NCBI GenBank assembly: GCA_949825065.1
Contig: OX463864.1
Location: 17,807,327-17,871,326, forward strand
Origin: Odontocerum albicorne
Lineage: Eukaryota; Arthropoda; Insecta; Trichoptera; Odontoceridae
Reading direction: 5' to 3'
Length of the DNA: 64,000 nucleotides
Position numbers and translations under genes: made by a program. This document shows, in pieces, positions 23,730-33,239 of this stretch (position 1 is the first letter of the stretch; each line of letters opens with the position of its first letter). The notes beneath the pieces are model-generated. The model did not search any database, was not told where the DNA came from, and saw only the letters and a list, made by a program, of their open reading frames with translations.

Positions 23730-24420
23730 TTGATATCAACATAATATGTTATGTACATACATATATACTCGTACATTCAGAAATCGCACATACGAGTATG
23801 ATTGGTATATCTTAAGATAAATAGCAGAAAATATATTAAAGAGAGAAGCTTTCCAAATATCTCCCCCGGCTGAGATACACCCCGCCAATAAAGGTCGAGT
23901 CCAGCCACAAGGAACTCAAGAGTCTTTTTGCCTACACCCTTTGTACCCCGACAGGGAAATGGCGGGATTATGTGTAATGTACTCATAATTCCGCCATTTC
24001 ATAGAAATATAGCATAGAAAATTATTCGCATTTTTTTAGAACTTATATATATATACTACATAATATGTATCGGTGGGTCACTTGGACTTGCCGGATATCA
24101 TATGTTATGGTGTCGCGGGGGGTGTAAATTTGTTCTCCAAATGTTTTAAGATTGTTTATGGATGTGATAAATTAATTACTGTTTCGATTTTTGTCAAACA
24201 TTGTGGCTCCTATATATTCTTAGTGCATTCATTTCCACAGCATTTATTTGGCTCGTTTCAATATTTTTTATGACCACATTAAACTCTCATAAAGAGAATG
24301 GACATGGGTTGGAGCGATCGGGGAACTAGCGCCAGGCGCGATAGCTGAAAAGGAAAATCATAACATAGTAAAAAAATATTTTTTAATATTGATATGTCCA
24401 TTTTATTGTATTATACTTTC
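23730..24420. other. AT-rich spacer with minor LINE relics
   Basis: No gene recognised. Near 24220-24275 CAGCATTTATTTGGC matches the LINE-A segment amplified at 47742-48190 (minus strand), so a short LINE-A relic lies there. Confidence 0.5.
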
Positions 24421-24431
24421 GTTGTATAATA

Positions 24432-24627
24432 ATACAGTACAACTTGAGACTTATTGCCATGTGGCAATCTCTTCCAACCAACCAGAAAGATGTTAAAGAG
24501 GCCTTAAGTGAAAAACAAACTGGAATCTTTTTTTTAAAAAGTCTGTTCCAGCGGGATTTATTTGAAACTGCATAATCCGGGTTAGGCGACAGGCGTTTTA
24601 ATAACTAGGCCACGGAGGTCGTCACAC
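24432..24627 (-). repeat. tRNA-derived SINE-1 copy
   Basis: The minus strand begins GACCTCCGTGGCCTAGTT (A box) with a decayed B box, then the body with TCTTTCTGGTTGGTTGGAAG and the tail ending in TTGTACTGTATTA. About 195 bp. Confidence 0.8.
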
Positions 24628-24829
24628 ACACATCATCACGTGAAATAATATAATACTATATACTTATATTAAAAATATCTAAATTATTGCAAAACTCAGT
24701 AGCTGTATGAAGTGGAAAGCCTTGCGCTCTCTCCTTTCTGTCTACCCTGATAGGGAGACGACGTGAAATATCCATACCATAGAATGGATTGGAGATATAT
24801 TCTTTCTGCCTACACTAATAGGGACATGG

Positions 24830-25395
24830 CATGATCGTGATAATACATATTTTTTATTTACCACGTTGTACTATACATTACTTAATTTATGGATCATATT
24901 TTGAAAGATGTATTTATCTCAAACAGAGATTGCCTATTGGTCTTTCCAGTTCACCGCTCCTCTTTTTTACGTCGTCCTTTACTGTTCATGCAGTGAGACT
25001 CTGGAATCAGTTACAAACCAATATAACACTCGTTCCGTCCTTGGCATGCTTTAAGAAGCGACTGAAAAAGCTCTTAATTTCTAGTCAGTAAAATAAGTGT
25101 TTCATTCCTGATTTTTATTTTCCTTTCCTCTTCACCATCCCTTCCTTTCCTTTTGATTGATGATATCTCACTTTATATGAAAAATAATGTTCGGTTGATT
25201 GTTCGTCTTTGTCTGGGTTCGTGGGCATATGCTGACGTATATGTTTATGGATTGCATGGGGATGGATAGTAATTTTAATGATTTTTGCGACCACGTAACT
25301 TGCTTTATTTACTTTTGTCTGGTTGGTTGGAAGAGATTGCCGCCTGGCAATTCTCCCTCCAGATTGCGTTTGCAACAAAAGTGTTAAATAAATAA
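24830..25395 (+). pseudogene. LINE-E C-terminal end and 3' untranslated region
   Basis: The frame 24831-25091 ends in SFTVHAVRLWNQL, then ITLVPSLACFKKRLKKLL and a stop. SFTVxAVRLWNxLP...F followed by K/R is the typical C-terminal end of Jockey/CR1-type reverse transcriptases. After the stop come a pyrimidine-rich stretch, ACTTTTGTCTGGTTGGTTGG and an AAAT microsatellite tail, as expected for a non-LTR 3' end. The 5' part is missing. SINE-1 shares part of this tail. Confidence 0.8.
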
Positions 25396-25506
25396 ATAAA
25401 TATCTTATACTTTTAGTTCTGTTTTGGAAGACGTCAATATGTCATACAATATATCGATTTTCATCGTAACTGTGATATTATGTAGACATTTAAGTGTAAT
25501 TTATTA

Positions 25507-25722
25507 TAAAGACCTTCGTGGCCTAGTTGGACAGATGCTTGATCTGATCTTCCGACCCGGAGGTAGCAGGTTCAATTCATACTGGAACCCAGATATAAAA
25601 GTAAAAAAAATCAGTCTAGTTTTCTTTTTAGGCCTCATAAACACCGTTTTCGTTGACAGGAGGAAATTGTAACATGACAATAATCCCACAGAATTGTATT
25701 GTGTAAAATTTAAGTGTAAAAC
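25507..25722 (+). repeat. tRNA-derived SINE-1 copy
   Basis: The plus strand starts GACCTTCGTGGCCTAGTTGG (A box), with a B-box-like GGTTCAATTCATACTGG, then the body. The tail ends in GAATTGTATTGTGTAAAAT. The middle is more diverged than in other copies. Confidence 0.75.
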
Positions 25723-25768
25723 ACGATTCTTTTGGGCGCTGTTATGGTTGCCAGACATAATTTGTTTA

Positions 25769-26342
25769 TACTCAAGAAAATGTAGCACGGTCCCTGTGAT
25801 GTTTGAAATGTTATGTCTCAAATGGAAGGGGGAAAAAAGTTTTTTTTTAGAAATCGAATCGTTTTTTTTATAAATCGAAAAATTGTTTTTCTTTAAACTG
25901 ACGTTTTAATTCCTAATTTTCATTATACTGACTTTCTAATGTATTGTATAATTTTGTATCTATCTTTAAATAGGCCAAGATCCACCATGAATCAATACTA
26001 ATTACGAACGTTTAATTTTATGTATAAAAAAATTAAAAATTCAATTATCGTATACCCCATCCCTAGCCAATGCAGACTAACGTAGTGACTTTTGACAAAC
26101 GTCACCAAATATTATTTGATTTTAACAAACTGACACATTTTTGCTAATTTATAACAAGATGTATTAATTTGTCATTATTGTTAGTTTTATGTAATGTATT
26201 TACCTAAATAACTTGCTATTTATTAGAATCGAGGCTTATATTAAAGTTGATAAAATAATTAAAATTACTGAACGTCGTTACAAGGTTATATTGGGGCAAA
26301 TTTGTGAAACGTCACAGGAACCGTACTAAATTTTATTAAGTA
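25769..26342. mobile_element. 574-bp TIR element, TA-flanked
   Basis: Inverted ends TACTCAAGAAAATGTAGCAC (left) and the imperfect inverse at the right, flanked by TA (25767-25768 and 26343-26344). The right part (26195-26300) matches the core of the 215-bp MITE at 8425. The copy at 49209-50156, minus its nested insertion, is 573 bp. No transposase is present, so it is non-autonomous. Confidence 0.85.
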
Positions 26343-26346
26343 TAAT

Positions 26347-26425
26347 AAAAGTGAGTTCGAGTCCCGAGATAGAGCGCTCTTGAGGAAATTTTTCTCTCTA
26401 AACGGCGCTGTATAAAATTGTCCTT
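26347..26425 (+). repeat. SINE-3 fragment
   Basis: GAGTTCGAGTCCCG is a B box, followed by AGAGCGCTCTTGAGG and CTCTCTAAACGGCGC. This order (B box, then CTTGAGG..., then TCTCTAAACGG) is the parent of the 50-bp units at 43731-44787. The 5' head is missing. Confidence 0.6.
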
Positions 26426-26429
26426 TTCT

Positions 26430-26740
26430 TTTTCTTAAATAAATTAATTAATAAGGGAACCACGTTGATATTAAGATGAAACCTTTCAAAGTATGGACAC
26501 AGCGTGATGGTATATAACAGCGGAAATGTTCTATAAATCATGACGGTGTATTTGAAAATTAGAAATTGCATTATGGTATGCATTAAAAGTATTTTTATTA
26601 TTTCTTTTTATTCTATAAAACTGGTTGAATCATAAATTCACTTCACAATTAATTTCCCTGTTAATAAAATATTTCACTCTTGATTAACAGGGCTACCACA
26701 TTCGCTCTGTTCACGGACATTTATAAGAATACATAGGGTT
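26430..26740. other. AT-rich spacer
   Basis: No repeat or gene recognised on either strand. Confidence 0.5.
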
Positions 26741-26744
26741 ACAA

Positions 26745-27395
26745 TGTATGAAAGAAAACTGAATTAAGTGATTAGGGATGAATTTGAATTTAAGGCTGTC
26801 GTATAAGATGAAGAATAACACTCTGAGATGGTTTGGACATGTTGTACGAATGAATTATGAAAGAATATTGAAAAATATGTACAGTGCATATGTGAGTGGA
26901 AAGCTTGGTAGTATCAGACCATGGGAAGTATAATTGGATCAAGAGCAGCGGCGGCTGGTCCCGAGGTGCGCTGATCACCAACGCACCTCGAGACGCTGAG
27001 CGAATATGAAATATAACTGTCTCACGGTTTACTGTACATCTCTGTCTGCCCTATATGAATCTGCGTTTCCCTCCGGTGCATATTGGAAATCGCTCCGGCA
27101 GTATTGGCTAACTTGGCCGGTCAATTTGAAAGATATATTTTTTTAAATTTTACTTAATTTTTTTTTAATATTCACTTAAATAAAAATACTCGTACTATTT
27201 TTCAGTATTTTTATATATATTTAATATATACAAATATTTAAGCTTTTTTCAAGTCACGTTTGCGAATATATAATTTAATTATTGCGAATTATTTCTCCGG
27301 TTTAGCGCACCAACGCACCTCCAGACCAGCCGCCGCTGATCAAGAGTATAATATTTTGAAATAAAAAGAACTAGATAAATTTAAAAAAAAAACGT
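26745..27395 (+). pseudogene. LINE-A fragment containing a hAT-like insertion
   Basis: Frames include RLSYKMKNNTLRWFGHVVRMNYERILKNMYSAYVSGKLG, then the coding line reaches TIGSS at 26945 and resumes at 27347. The order matches the GHVERMNEERL block of LINE-A. The copy is interrupted by the 393-bp element at 26946-27338 and ends in an A-run near 27395. Confidence 0.7.
26946..27338. mobile_element. hAT-like MITE, 393 bp, 8-bp target duplication
   Basis: Ends CAGCGGCGGCTGGTC and the inverse GACCAGCCGCCGCTG, flanked by the perfect 8-bp duplication ATCAAGAG at 26938-26945 and 27339-27346. CAG...CTG ends with 8-bp duplications are diagnostic of the hAT superfamily. A second subterminal inverted motif (GAGGTGCG and the inverse) follows. 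It has no transposase and is inserted in a LINE-A relic. Confidence 0.93.
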
Positions 27396-27399
27396 GTTT

Positions 27400-27895
27400 T
27401 CGACTCCTTAAATCATTACTTCTAATTTAAACAGCACTTACGCGTGTCTAACGCGCATGAAAATTGTAACTTAGTAAGGTCCAAAAAAAATCGGCACAAT
27501 GATATATAAACAAGATGGTGTAGTGAAACAAAAATTAATGTTTTTATAAAAAGTCACTTTTTCGTTTAATATATCGTTTAGAACGATTAGTAAATTTTTC
27601 AATACTACTTAAAAAATATCCTATAGTTTTGTTCTCAAAATAGTATTACCTTCATCATCGTTGCTGGGCTCCGTAGTCTAAGATCCCTTCGCCATTCTAA
27701 CATCTATGCAGCTGGAAAGTGAAACTGTTCCGTAGAGTTTTCGCTTCTTTCTTCTCCTCTTTAAGTAAGTGAGCCCTTGCACACCAGCAAACTCACCGGC
27801 CACACCGTTATACTGGATCAGATATCACAATTGAAGTGAGGGATGTTTTTTTTACTCATTTTTTGAAAGAATAGGTTTGACCGAAGTCATAGGGA
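27400..27895. other. AT-rich spacer
   Basis: No feature recognised. CGTTGCTGGGCTCCGTAGTCTAAG near 27659 might be a decayed tRNA-like head, but there is no matching B box. Confidence 0.45.
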
Positions 27896-27904
27896 AAATA
27901 CCTG

Positions 27905-27997
27905 TGTCAATCGAGAGCAGTAGCACAACACGGGGTTCGAACTGACGACTTTCTGTACGAAAGTCGAGTGCGTTACCACGCGGCCATGCACCGCAGG
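27905..27997 (-). repeat. tRNA-like SINE head
   Basis: The minus strand has TGGCCGCGTGGTAACGC (A-box-like) and GTTCGAACCCCG (a near-perfect B box) about 35 bp further on. An intervening stem ACTTTC...GAAAGT mimics an anticodon arm. The acceptor ends do not pair and there is no proper anticodon loop, so it is a tRNA-derived repeat rather than a working tRNA. Confidence 0.6.
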
Positions 27998-28040
27998 TTG
28001 TATTGAACACAACGGTAGTATAATACAATACAATTTATAA

Positions 28041-28178
28041 ATTGACTAGGCAATACAATAAATAAATTGACTAGGCAATACAATAAATAAATTGACTATG
28101 CAATACAATAAATAAATTGACGAGGCAATACAATAAATAAATTGACTAAGCAATACAATAAACAAATTGACGAGGCAA
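28041..28178. repeat. 25-bp minisatellite
   Basis: ATTGACTAGGCAATACAATA plus AATAA recurs with a 25-bp period from 28041, about five and a half copies. Variants replace CTAGG with CTATG or CGAGG. Confidence 0.9.
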
Positions 28179-28179
28179 G

Positions 28180-29185
28180 GTCTGTCACGATGTAGTCTCC
28201 GATGGTGAGTGTAGTTGAGAAATGACTTAACTTCATCCCGTGGGGTTTGGGTTCGTTTTCCGATAGTACTTGAAAAATTATAAATAAAGGTCCCGGTCTG
28301 ATGGCGTTCCTCTGGTACCACTAAGATCCAAAAGATTCCAGCCCACACAGCTGCAATTAATAAGCAACAATTAATACGCCCATTGCATGGTCAGGCAATA
28401 TTATAGCTAAAATTTGATACCACTATCCTCAGTAGTGTGTCAATAAATGCCGATATATTATAAGACATTTTATTTCGGTATAATGTTGAAAATTGTATAT
28501 CGCACGGTTACCATGTATTGAAAATAATAGAAATAAAATCAATACAATACACTCGCTTTTTGTGGCAATAATATAACTTTACGTAAATCAATAAATTCTG
28601 ACAACCCTGTATAATGCACTTATCTACTTTGATCTATTATAACTATAAAGTGTTGCAAAAGATGATAAAAATACATATACGAGTATGACTTCGCTTCACT
28701 CACCTTTGCATATTATAACTAAACCGGTATTTAGAAATGAGCGACTTTCCAACATGCAGTGTCCTTATGGAATATGCCAAGAAAATTTTTACTGTGTGGT
28801 TTATGAATTTATTTTTAAATTGTACCAAAGGTTTCAGCTTTAATTCATTGAACTTTATATTAGAATATTACAAAAATAAATGATTTTGAATAGAAACCAA
28901 ATAATGCAAAAGGTTTCCACCCCTCTTAAAAAAAACTGATGCGTGAGACTCTCGCGCAGTAGAAGTGAAACTTCTTAGCTCCTAGGAAAAGTTGATTTTA
29001 TCCATTGCTTTTTTTCTATTTGTTAACGATTTTTTAAGGATTAGGAAATGGTTATGTGGAATTTCATTCAAGAAAATCCCTCTTAATAAAATAAAAAATG
29101 TACTTTTTTTATTTTTAATAATAATTTTAATAATAATATAATACACTTAATAATATTAATAATTCATAATAAAAAATAATTGTCA
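28180..29185. other. Intergenic AT-rich region
   Basis: No recognisable gene. Near 28240-28275 GGGTTTGGGTTCGTTTTCC resembles a decayed B box. The 3' edge (29100-29180) is (TAA)n-rich, and similar TAATAATATAATACAC strings flank the next LINE fragment on both sides. Confidence 0.45.
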
Positions 29186-29189
29186 CTGT

Positions 29190-29440
29190 CAGAACCAAAA
29201 ATCTCCTTCGAACCAGCGAAATGAAGGTACTCAGGAGTATCGCTGGCAAAACTCTTCGTGATAGAGTACGAAACACAGAAATCCAAAGGATGTGCAAAGT
29301 TGAAGATATTGTCAGATGGGGACGACAGAGAAGAAGGTTCTGGAACGAAACGTAACCAGAATGGCGGACCTCCAGGACGACCTCCCAAAACATGGAAAGA
29401 CAGCTGGCAGTCGACGTCGCAAAAAGCAATCAATGATGTA
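29190..29440 (+). pseudogene. LINE-B C-terminal fragment
   Basis: Plus-strand frames give FLRTSEMKVLRSIAGKTLRD, then RVRNTEIQRMCKVEDIVRW and GRQRRRFWN, followed by a GRPPKTWKDSW block. It matches the minus-strand copy at 35430-35864 residue for residue over long stretches. One stop (WNET*) and a frameshift inactivate it. Confidence 0.85.
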
Positions 29441-29639
29441 GGAGCAATCAATGATGTGTATTGTATTAATATTAAAATAATTATTAATAATTTATTAATA
29501 AATAAAATATTTAATAATAATAAATAATAATAATATAATACACCGTTTCACTTTTCGTGACGTTCAGGCCAATTTGCCCTACTGCGCCTATTTCACCGCG
29601 AAGTTTCACTTCGAAAACTCTGCGTCAATGGACCACACA

Positions 29640-30075
29640 CTTTCAATGTGACATAATAAAAGTCTACGGGGCACTAAAACATATAATATATACTCGGACC
29701 GAACAACATTTAAATCAGCTGAGATGATAGATAGCCCACCACAGTTTTTAATACAACCTTTAATAAATAGAAGTGAAACATGAACGTAGAACAATACTAA
29801 AAGGAGTCGAATAAATGTTGTAGAAATTTGTGCACCTAGAAGAATACACGGGGGACAATGTATGCCTATATAAGAAATAAAATGAATAGAGATGAAAGTG
29901 AACTTAAGGCTGATGTGTTGAGTAAGATAAGGAGAGTATTTTGAGATGGTATGGGCATGTGGAACGAATGAATGAAGAAATACTAATATATCGTGCAAAT
30001 ATGAGGGGGATACGTGCGAGAGGAAGTCCAAGGAAAGTATTGTTGGGTTAAGTGCTATTTTGAAAGATCGAAATA
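29640..30075 (+). pseudogene. LINE-A C-terminal fragment
   Basis: Traces include VYGALKHIIYTRTEQHLNQLR, a segment with GAATAAATGTTGTAGAAAT (the piece amplified elsewhere), GTVYAYI, NEDESELKADVLSKIR, RWYGHVERMNE and RARGSPRKVLL. Multiple frameshifts. It ends where a mariner-like end begins at 30078. Confidence 0.7.
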
Positions 30076-30250
30076 TATTAGGTGTTAACATAACTTGTGT
30101 CCGTTTTTTTTCAAATTTAAAAATTAGCACTTAAAGTAAAACAAAATGGTAAAGGTTATACGTCATTAGAAAGAAAAGTTTCTGCTCTACAACATATTAT
30201 GTTTGCTTTTACGTTGCATATATTATTTTATTTGATTACAAGCCTTCAAA

Positions 30251-30528
30251 ATGGAATGTCAAGTAGACGAAAGTGAGCATTTTCGACACCTTCTTCTGTT
30301 CGCGTTCAATCGAGGGAATAAAGCTGCCAAAGCTGCTCGCGATATTTGCGAAGTGTACGGTGAAGATGCTATGAATGAAAGGAAAGCTCGTCGATGGTTT
30401 TTGCTTTTCAAAGATGGTAATTTCGACCTGAACGACATGGAGCGTTCCGGACGACCAGTGGACTTCGATGAGGACCGCTTAAACCATAAATATTCATGAA
30501 GATCTCCTTCAAACATTTTTCATCACCA
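30251..30528 (+). pseudogene. Mariner transposase N-terminal fragment
   Basis: MECQVDESEHFRHLLLF opens the paired helix-turn-helix region of a mariner transposase. It continues with AARDICEVYGEDAMNERKA, RRWFLLFKDGNFDL and RSGRPVDFDEDRLN, then frameshifts at 30488 and breaks off at the inverted junction near 30528. This is about 90 of the usual 340 residues, with no catalytic triad. It belongs to a different mariner lineage from the intact copy at 39949. Confidence 0.85.
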
Positions 30529-30905
30529 ATTTTCACCACCAGTAATGATGCGGTAAAGGAACCTTTGCTTGTGGTCATGTGTAGCTCGATGACGCGCGAG
30601 CAAACCAGCAGAAATTGTCGAACGTTGATTTTTGTTGTTTTCACTCAAAACATGTGGAACCTAAGCGCCGAACTTCTGGAATTTTCCCGTTGATTTAAGA
30701 TGGCGGTATACAGTCATGTCACTACAATTCATCTGCTCAACCAATTCTACGGTAGTTTGAAGGGGATCTTCATGAATAATATGGTTTAAGCGGTCCTCAT
30801 CGAAGTCAACTGGTCGTCCGGAACGCTCCATGTCTTTCAGGTCGAAATTACCGTCTTTGAAACGCAAAAACCATCGACGAGCTGTCCTTTCATTCATAGC
30901 ATGTA
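30529..30905 (-). pseudogene. Mariner transposase fragment, opposite strand
   Basis: On the minus strand from 30898: AMNERTARRWFLRFKDG, MERSGRPVDFDEDRLN, IIHEDPLQTTVELVEQM and YRHLKSTGKFQKFGA. A frameshift and stops then follow through the region corresponding to VPHxLSE...LLARHR, near 30690-30560. It overlaps in content with the plus-strand piece, so it derives from a second copy. Both catalytic ends are missing. Confidence 0.8.
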
Positions 30906-30909
30906 AAAG

Positions 30910-31535
30910 GATGTAACATGGAAGGGATAAACCTTTTAATAAATATAAAGTTTGAATTAATGAAGAAAAAATGTTTAACACTTTTTGTCTTAACTCATAA
31001 GTCGAAGAATATTAAATGAACAACCCATGCAATGAACAACCCAACAATACATGCGCAATGGACAAACCAGTATACAGTCCGCTATATATGGGCATTACCT
31101 TTAATATAACGAGTGTGATTTGCCTATTCTAAGTATTTTATAATTGCTCCACTCGGTTCTCTCTGCTTACCGCCGCTACCGTCGAGTCATATAGCCCGCT
31201 TCCTGGTAGACTTAAATTATATTACTTTTTTATAATATGCCTGACGAAATCTCAAATTGGCCTCATTAAATTTTTAAGATTTACGAAATATTTTATCACC
31301 TTTGTTATTCCACTAATTACATTTATCTCCATTACACGTGTTTCTAACTCATATTTTGAGGCTCTCTTTAGGCGTTGCGATCCCTATTTGTTACGAACCA
31401 GTGCTAAGGTCGGGACTTAAGCACTGCTCTCGTAATCTAATCTAAGCACCGCTCTTCTAGCAAACCCGGACCATTCTCCCACAGGATAGGGGGCAGGAAC
31501 ACGTGTAGCGTGGATAAATGTAGTTATTGTATTAT
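30910..31535. other. Intergenic spacer
   Basis: CCAATGAACAACCC-like short duplications occur near 31017-31045. Otherwise no repeat or gene was recognised. Confidence 0.45.
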
Positions 31536-31539
31536 TTAT

Positions 31540-31686
31540 AGTTAAGGCATTAACATTGTGGAGGTTTAAAGACATTGTAATTTGTTTTATCAAACACTGT
31601 TTATTCCACTTTTTGTAACGGTATAATCCTATAGGTTTCAAGGCTTTCACCTCATCATCAGGGGAGTACAAAGTAACTTGTTTGTG
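31540..31686 (-). mobile_element. Penelope-like element 3' end (PLE-1)
   Basis: The minus strand reads CTCCCCTGATGATGAGGTG, AAAGCCTTGAAACC, a hairpin around GGTTTATAGGATTATACCG-type sequence, AAAAAGTGGAATAAACAG, and GTGTTTGATAAAACAAATTA, ending near the GGCATTAACATTG block. The copy at 49623 joins this end to a Penelope-like protein C-terminus, which gives the family. Confidence 0.7.
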
Positions 31687-31771
31687 CTCCGGTGAAAGCC
31701 TTGAAACCGGTAGGATTATACCGTTACAAAAAATAGAATAAACAGTGTTTGATAAAACAAATTACAATGTA
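31682..31771 (+). mobile_element. Penelope-like end (PLE-1), inverted partner
   Basis: A plus-strand copy of the same end (TGAAAGCCTTGAAACCGG, then GTGTTTGATAAAACAAATTA) lies head-to-head with 31540-31686. It lacks the CTGATGATGA part, which is replaced by GTGCTCCGG. Confidence 0.7.
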
Positions 31772-31888
31772 GTTATTGTATTGCATCACACTTTTGTTGT
31801 ATACAGTTCAACCTAGCGGGTTTATTGTCATGTGGCATGATCTTCCAGCCAACCAGAAATGTGTTAAAGAGGTTTTAAATGAAAACCA
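31772..31888 (-). repeat. SINE-1 3' half, truncated by a PLE-1 end
   Basis: The tail (TAGTTATTGTATTGCATCAC on the plus strand) and body (CCAGCCAACCAGAAA, GAAAACCAGACTGGA) are present, but the tRNA-like head is replaced at 31889 by PLE-1 sequence. Confidence 0.75.
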
Positions 31889-31972
31889 GACTGGAGCATT
31901 GAAACCGGTAGGATTTTACCGTTACAAAAAGTGCATTAAACAGTGTTTGATAAAACAAATTACAATGTAGTT
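31889..31972 (+). mobile_element. Penelope-like end (PLE-1), truncated
   Basis: Starts GCATTGAAACCGGTAGG and ends AAAACAAATTACAATG, directly abutting the next SINE-1. It lacks the 5' CTGATGA part. Confidence 0.65.
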
Positions 31973-32187
31973 ATTGTATTGTATTACACTTTTGTTGTAT
32001 AAAGTTCAACCTAGCGGGCTTATTGACATGTGCCAATATCTTCAAGCCAACCAGAAAGGTGTTAAAGAGGCTTTAAATGAAAACCAGACTGGAATCCTTT
32101 TTAAATAAATCTGACTTCCAACGGGAATCAAACCCGCAACCTCCGGGCTGGGAGACAAGCGTTCTTACCAACTAACCACGGATGTTA
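31973..32187 (-). repeat. tRNA-derived SINE-1, full-length copy
   Basis: The minus strand has the A box (GTTAGTTGGTAAGAACGC), B box (GGTTTGATTCCCGTTGG), the body with AAAAAGGATTCCAGTCTGG and CTTTCTGGTTGGCTTGAAG, and the tail ending TATACAACAAAAGTGTAATA. About 215 bp, one of the best preserved copies. Confidence 0.85.
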
Positions 32188-32271
32188 TCTAAAATAACAC
32201 AAGTGAATGAAATAATCAAAGCATTAATATTTAATATTCGAATACTCATTTATTATATTTATCACTTTATC

Positions 32272-32400
32272 AGTGACTGTGGTCTAACGGTTACCATTCA
32301 CACTAAGCAAGCGGACACTCTGGGCTCGATTCCTGGCCGATTCATTTCCAGACTGACTCTTAGACCGTTTAACATCAGAATTTATATTTTTCTGTAGCTT
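32272..32400 (+). repeat. tRNA-derived SINE-2 copy
   Basis: GACTGTGGTCTAACGGTTAC is the A-box region and GGGCTCGATTCCTGGCC the B box. The spacer ACACTAAGCAAGCG also appears at 38045 and 48268, and inverted at 61840. A tail with ATTTATATTTTTCTGTAGC follows. Confidence 0.75.
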
Positions 32401-32676
32401 ATATGCTGCGCAACATAAATTATTTTATGGCTATTAAAAAACAAAATAAAAATAGCGTTTTATAAAAACCTGCCCAATGAAAGGCGGCAGCAGATAAAGT
32501 ATGTCGATCGTCTTAGAGGATTAATTAATATCTTTGCTATGGGAGCTTTGGTTTTTATCTGTCGAGAAAGTGGACTCGCTAAAGGGCATCTAGATACACG
32601 ACAGGATGATGATGAATGATAATCAAAACTCAAACATTTTGACAAAGACTTTTTCTCTCTCTTTATATTTGATTAA
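32400..32676. other. Spacer
   Basis: No feature recognised; traces such as CTGCCCAATGAAAGGCGG are not repeated elsewhere in the window as far as I could see. Confidence 0.4.
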
Positions 32677-32680
32677 TTAA

Positions 32681-33231
32681 GGCGCGTTCTCACGGTTCAA
32701 GTTTAGTTGACCGATTAAAGTTGATCAACAAAAGTTGAATGAAATCTGTAGTGAAGGCGTGTTCTCACGGTTCAAGTTTAATTGACCGATTATAGTTGAT
32801 CAACAAAAGTTGAATACAGGTCCGTTTTCCCAATTCAAGTTTAGTTGACCGATTAAAGTTGATCAACAAAAGTTGAATACGACTTGAATCAGTTTTTGTT
32901 CACGCGTTTCAATAGAAACTGATTCAATAAACTGTTTTAATTTAATTCAGTTAAAAATGGCGTCGAAAGCATTTTCTCTTGCATCTTTATTTTTATATTT
33001 ATCGAGTTGAAAGCGAACTTGACAATTCACATGTTCACTCGTTTCAACTTGAAAGTAAATGGCGGATGACTCATAACTTGAACGATAAAGTTTTTACTGG
33101 GTCAATCTTTTCTTGATCAACTAAAAAGTTGATCAACTTTATTGAAACAAAGGTTGTCACTACAGATTTCATTCAACTTTTGTTGATCAGCTTTAATCGG
33201 TCAACTAAACTTGAACCGTGAGAACTGACCT
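32681..33231. mobile_element. TTAA-flanked MITE with triplicated left end
   Basis: TTAA at 32677-32680 and 33232-33235 flank an element whose outer inverted repeats share TTCTCACGGTTCAAGTTTAG and continue for about 75 bp. The left inverted repeat occurs three times in tandem (from about 32681, 32757 and 32823) and the right once, inverted. A TTAA duplication is the hallmark of piggyBac. No transposase is encoded. Confidence 0.85.
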
Positions 33232-33239
33232 TTAACCTG

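Larger units (their letters stand above)
30078..30905. mobile_element. Broken mariner element, rearranged tail-to-tail
   Basis: The left end TTAGGTGTTAACATAAC following TA at 30076-30077 looks like a mariner terminal repeat. A plus-strand transposase start (30251-30528) is joined to a minus-strand piece (30529-30905) of a close relative. No right terminal repeat is visible. The pieces share about 150 bp as inverted copies (30371-30528 and 30752-30905). Confidence 0.75.

Noticed and set aside
27905..27997. Possible functional tRNA gene
   Set aside because: Good A and B boxes, but the acceptor strands do not pair and the anticodon loop is not 7 nt; a tRNA-derived repeat fits better.
29606..30130. 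A 174-codon minus-strand frame
   Set aside because: It lies antisense to a LINE-A fragment whose plus-strand motifs are clear.
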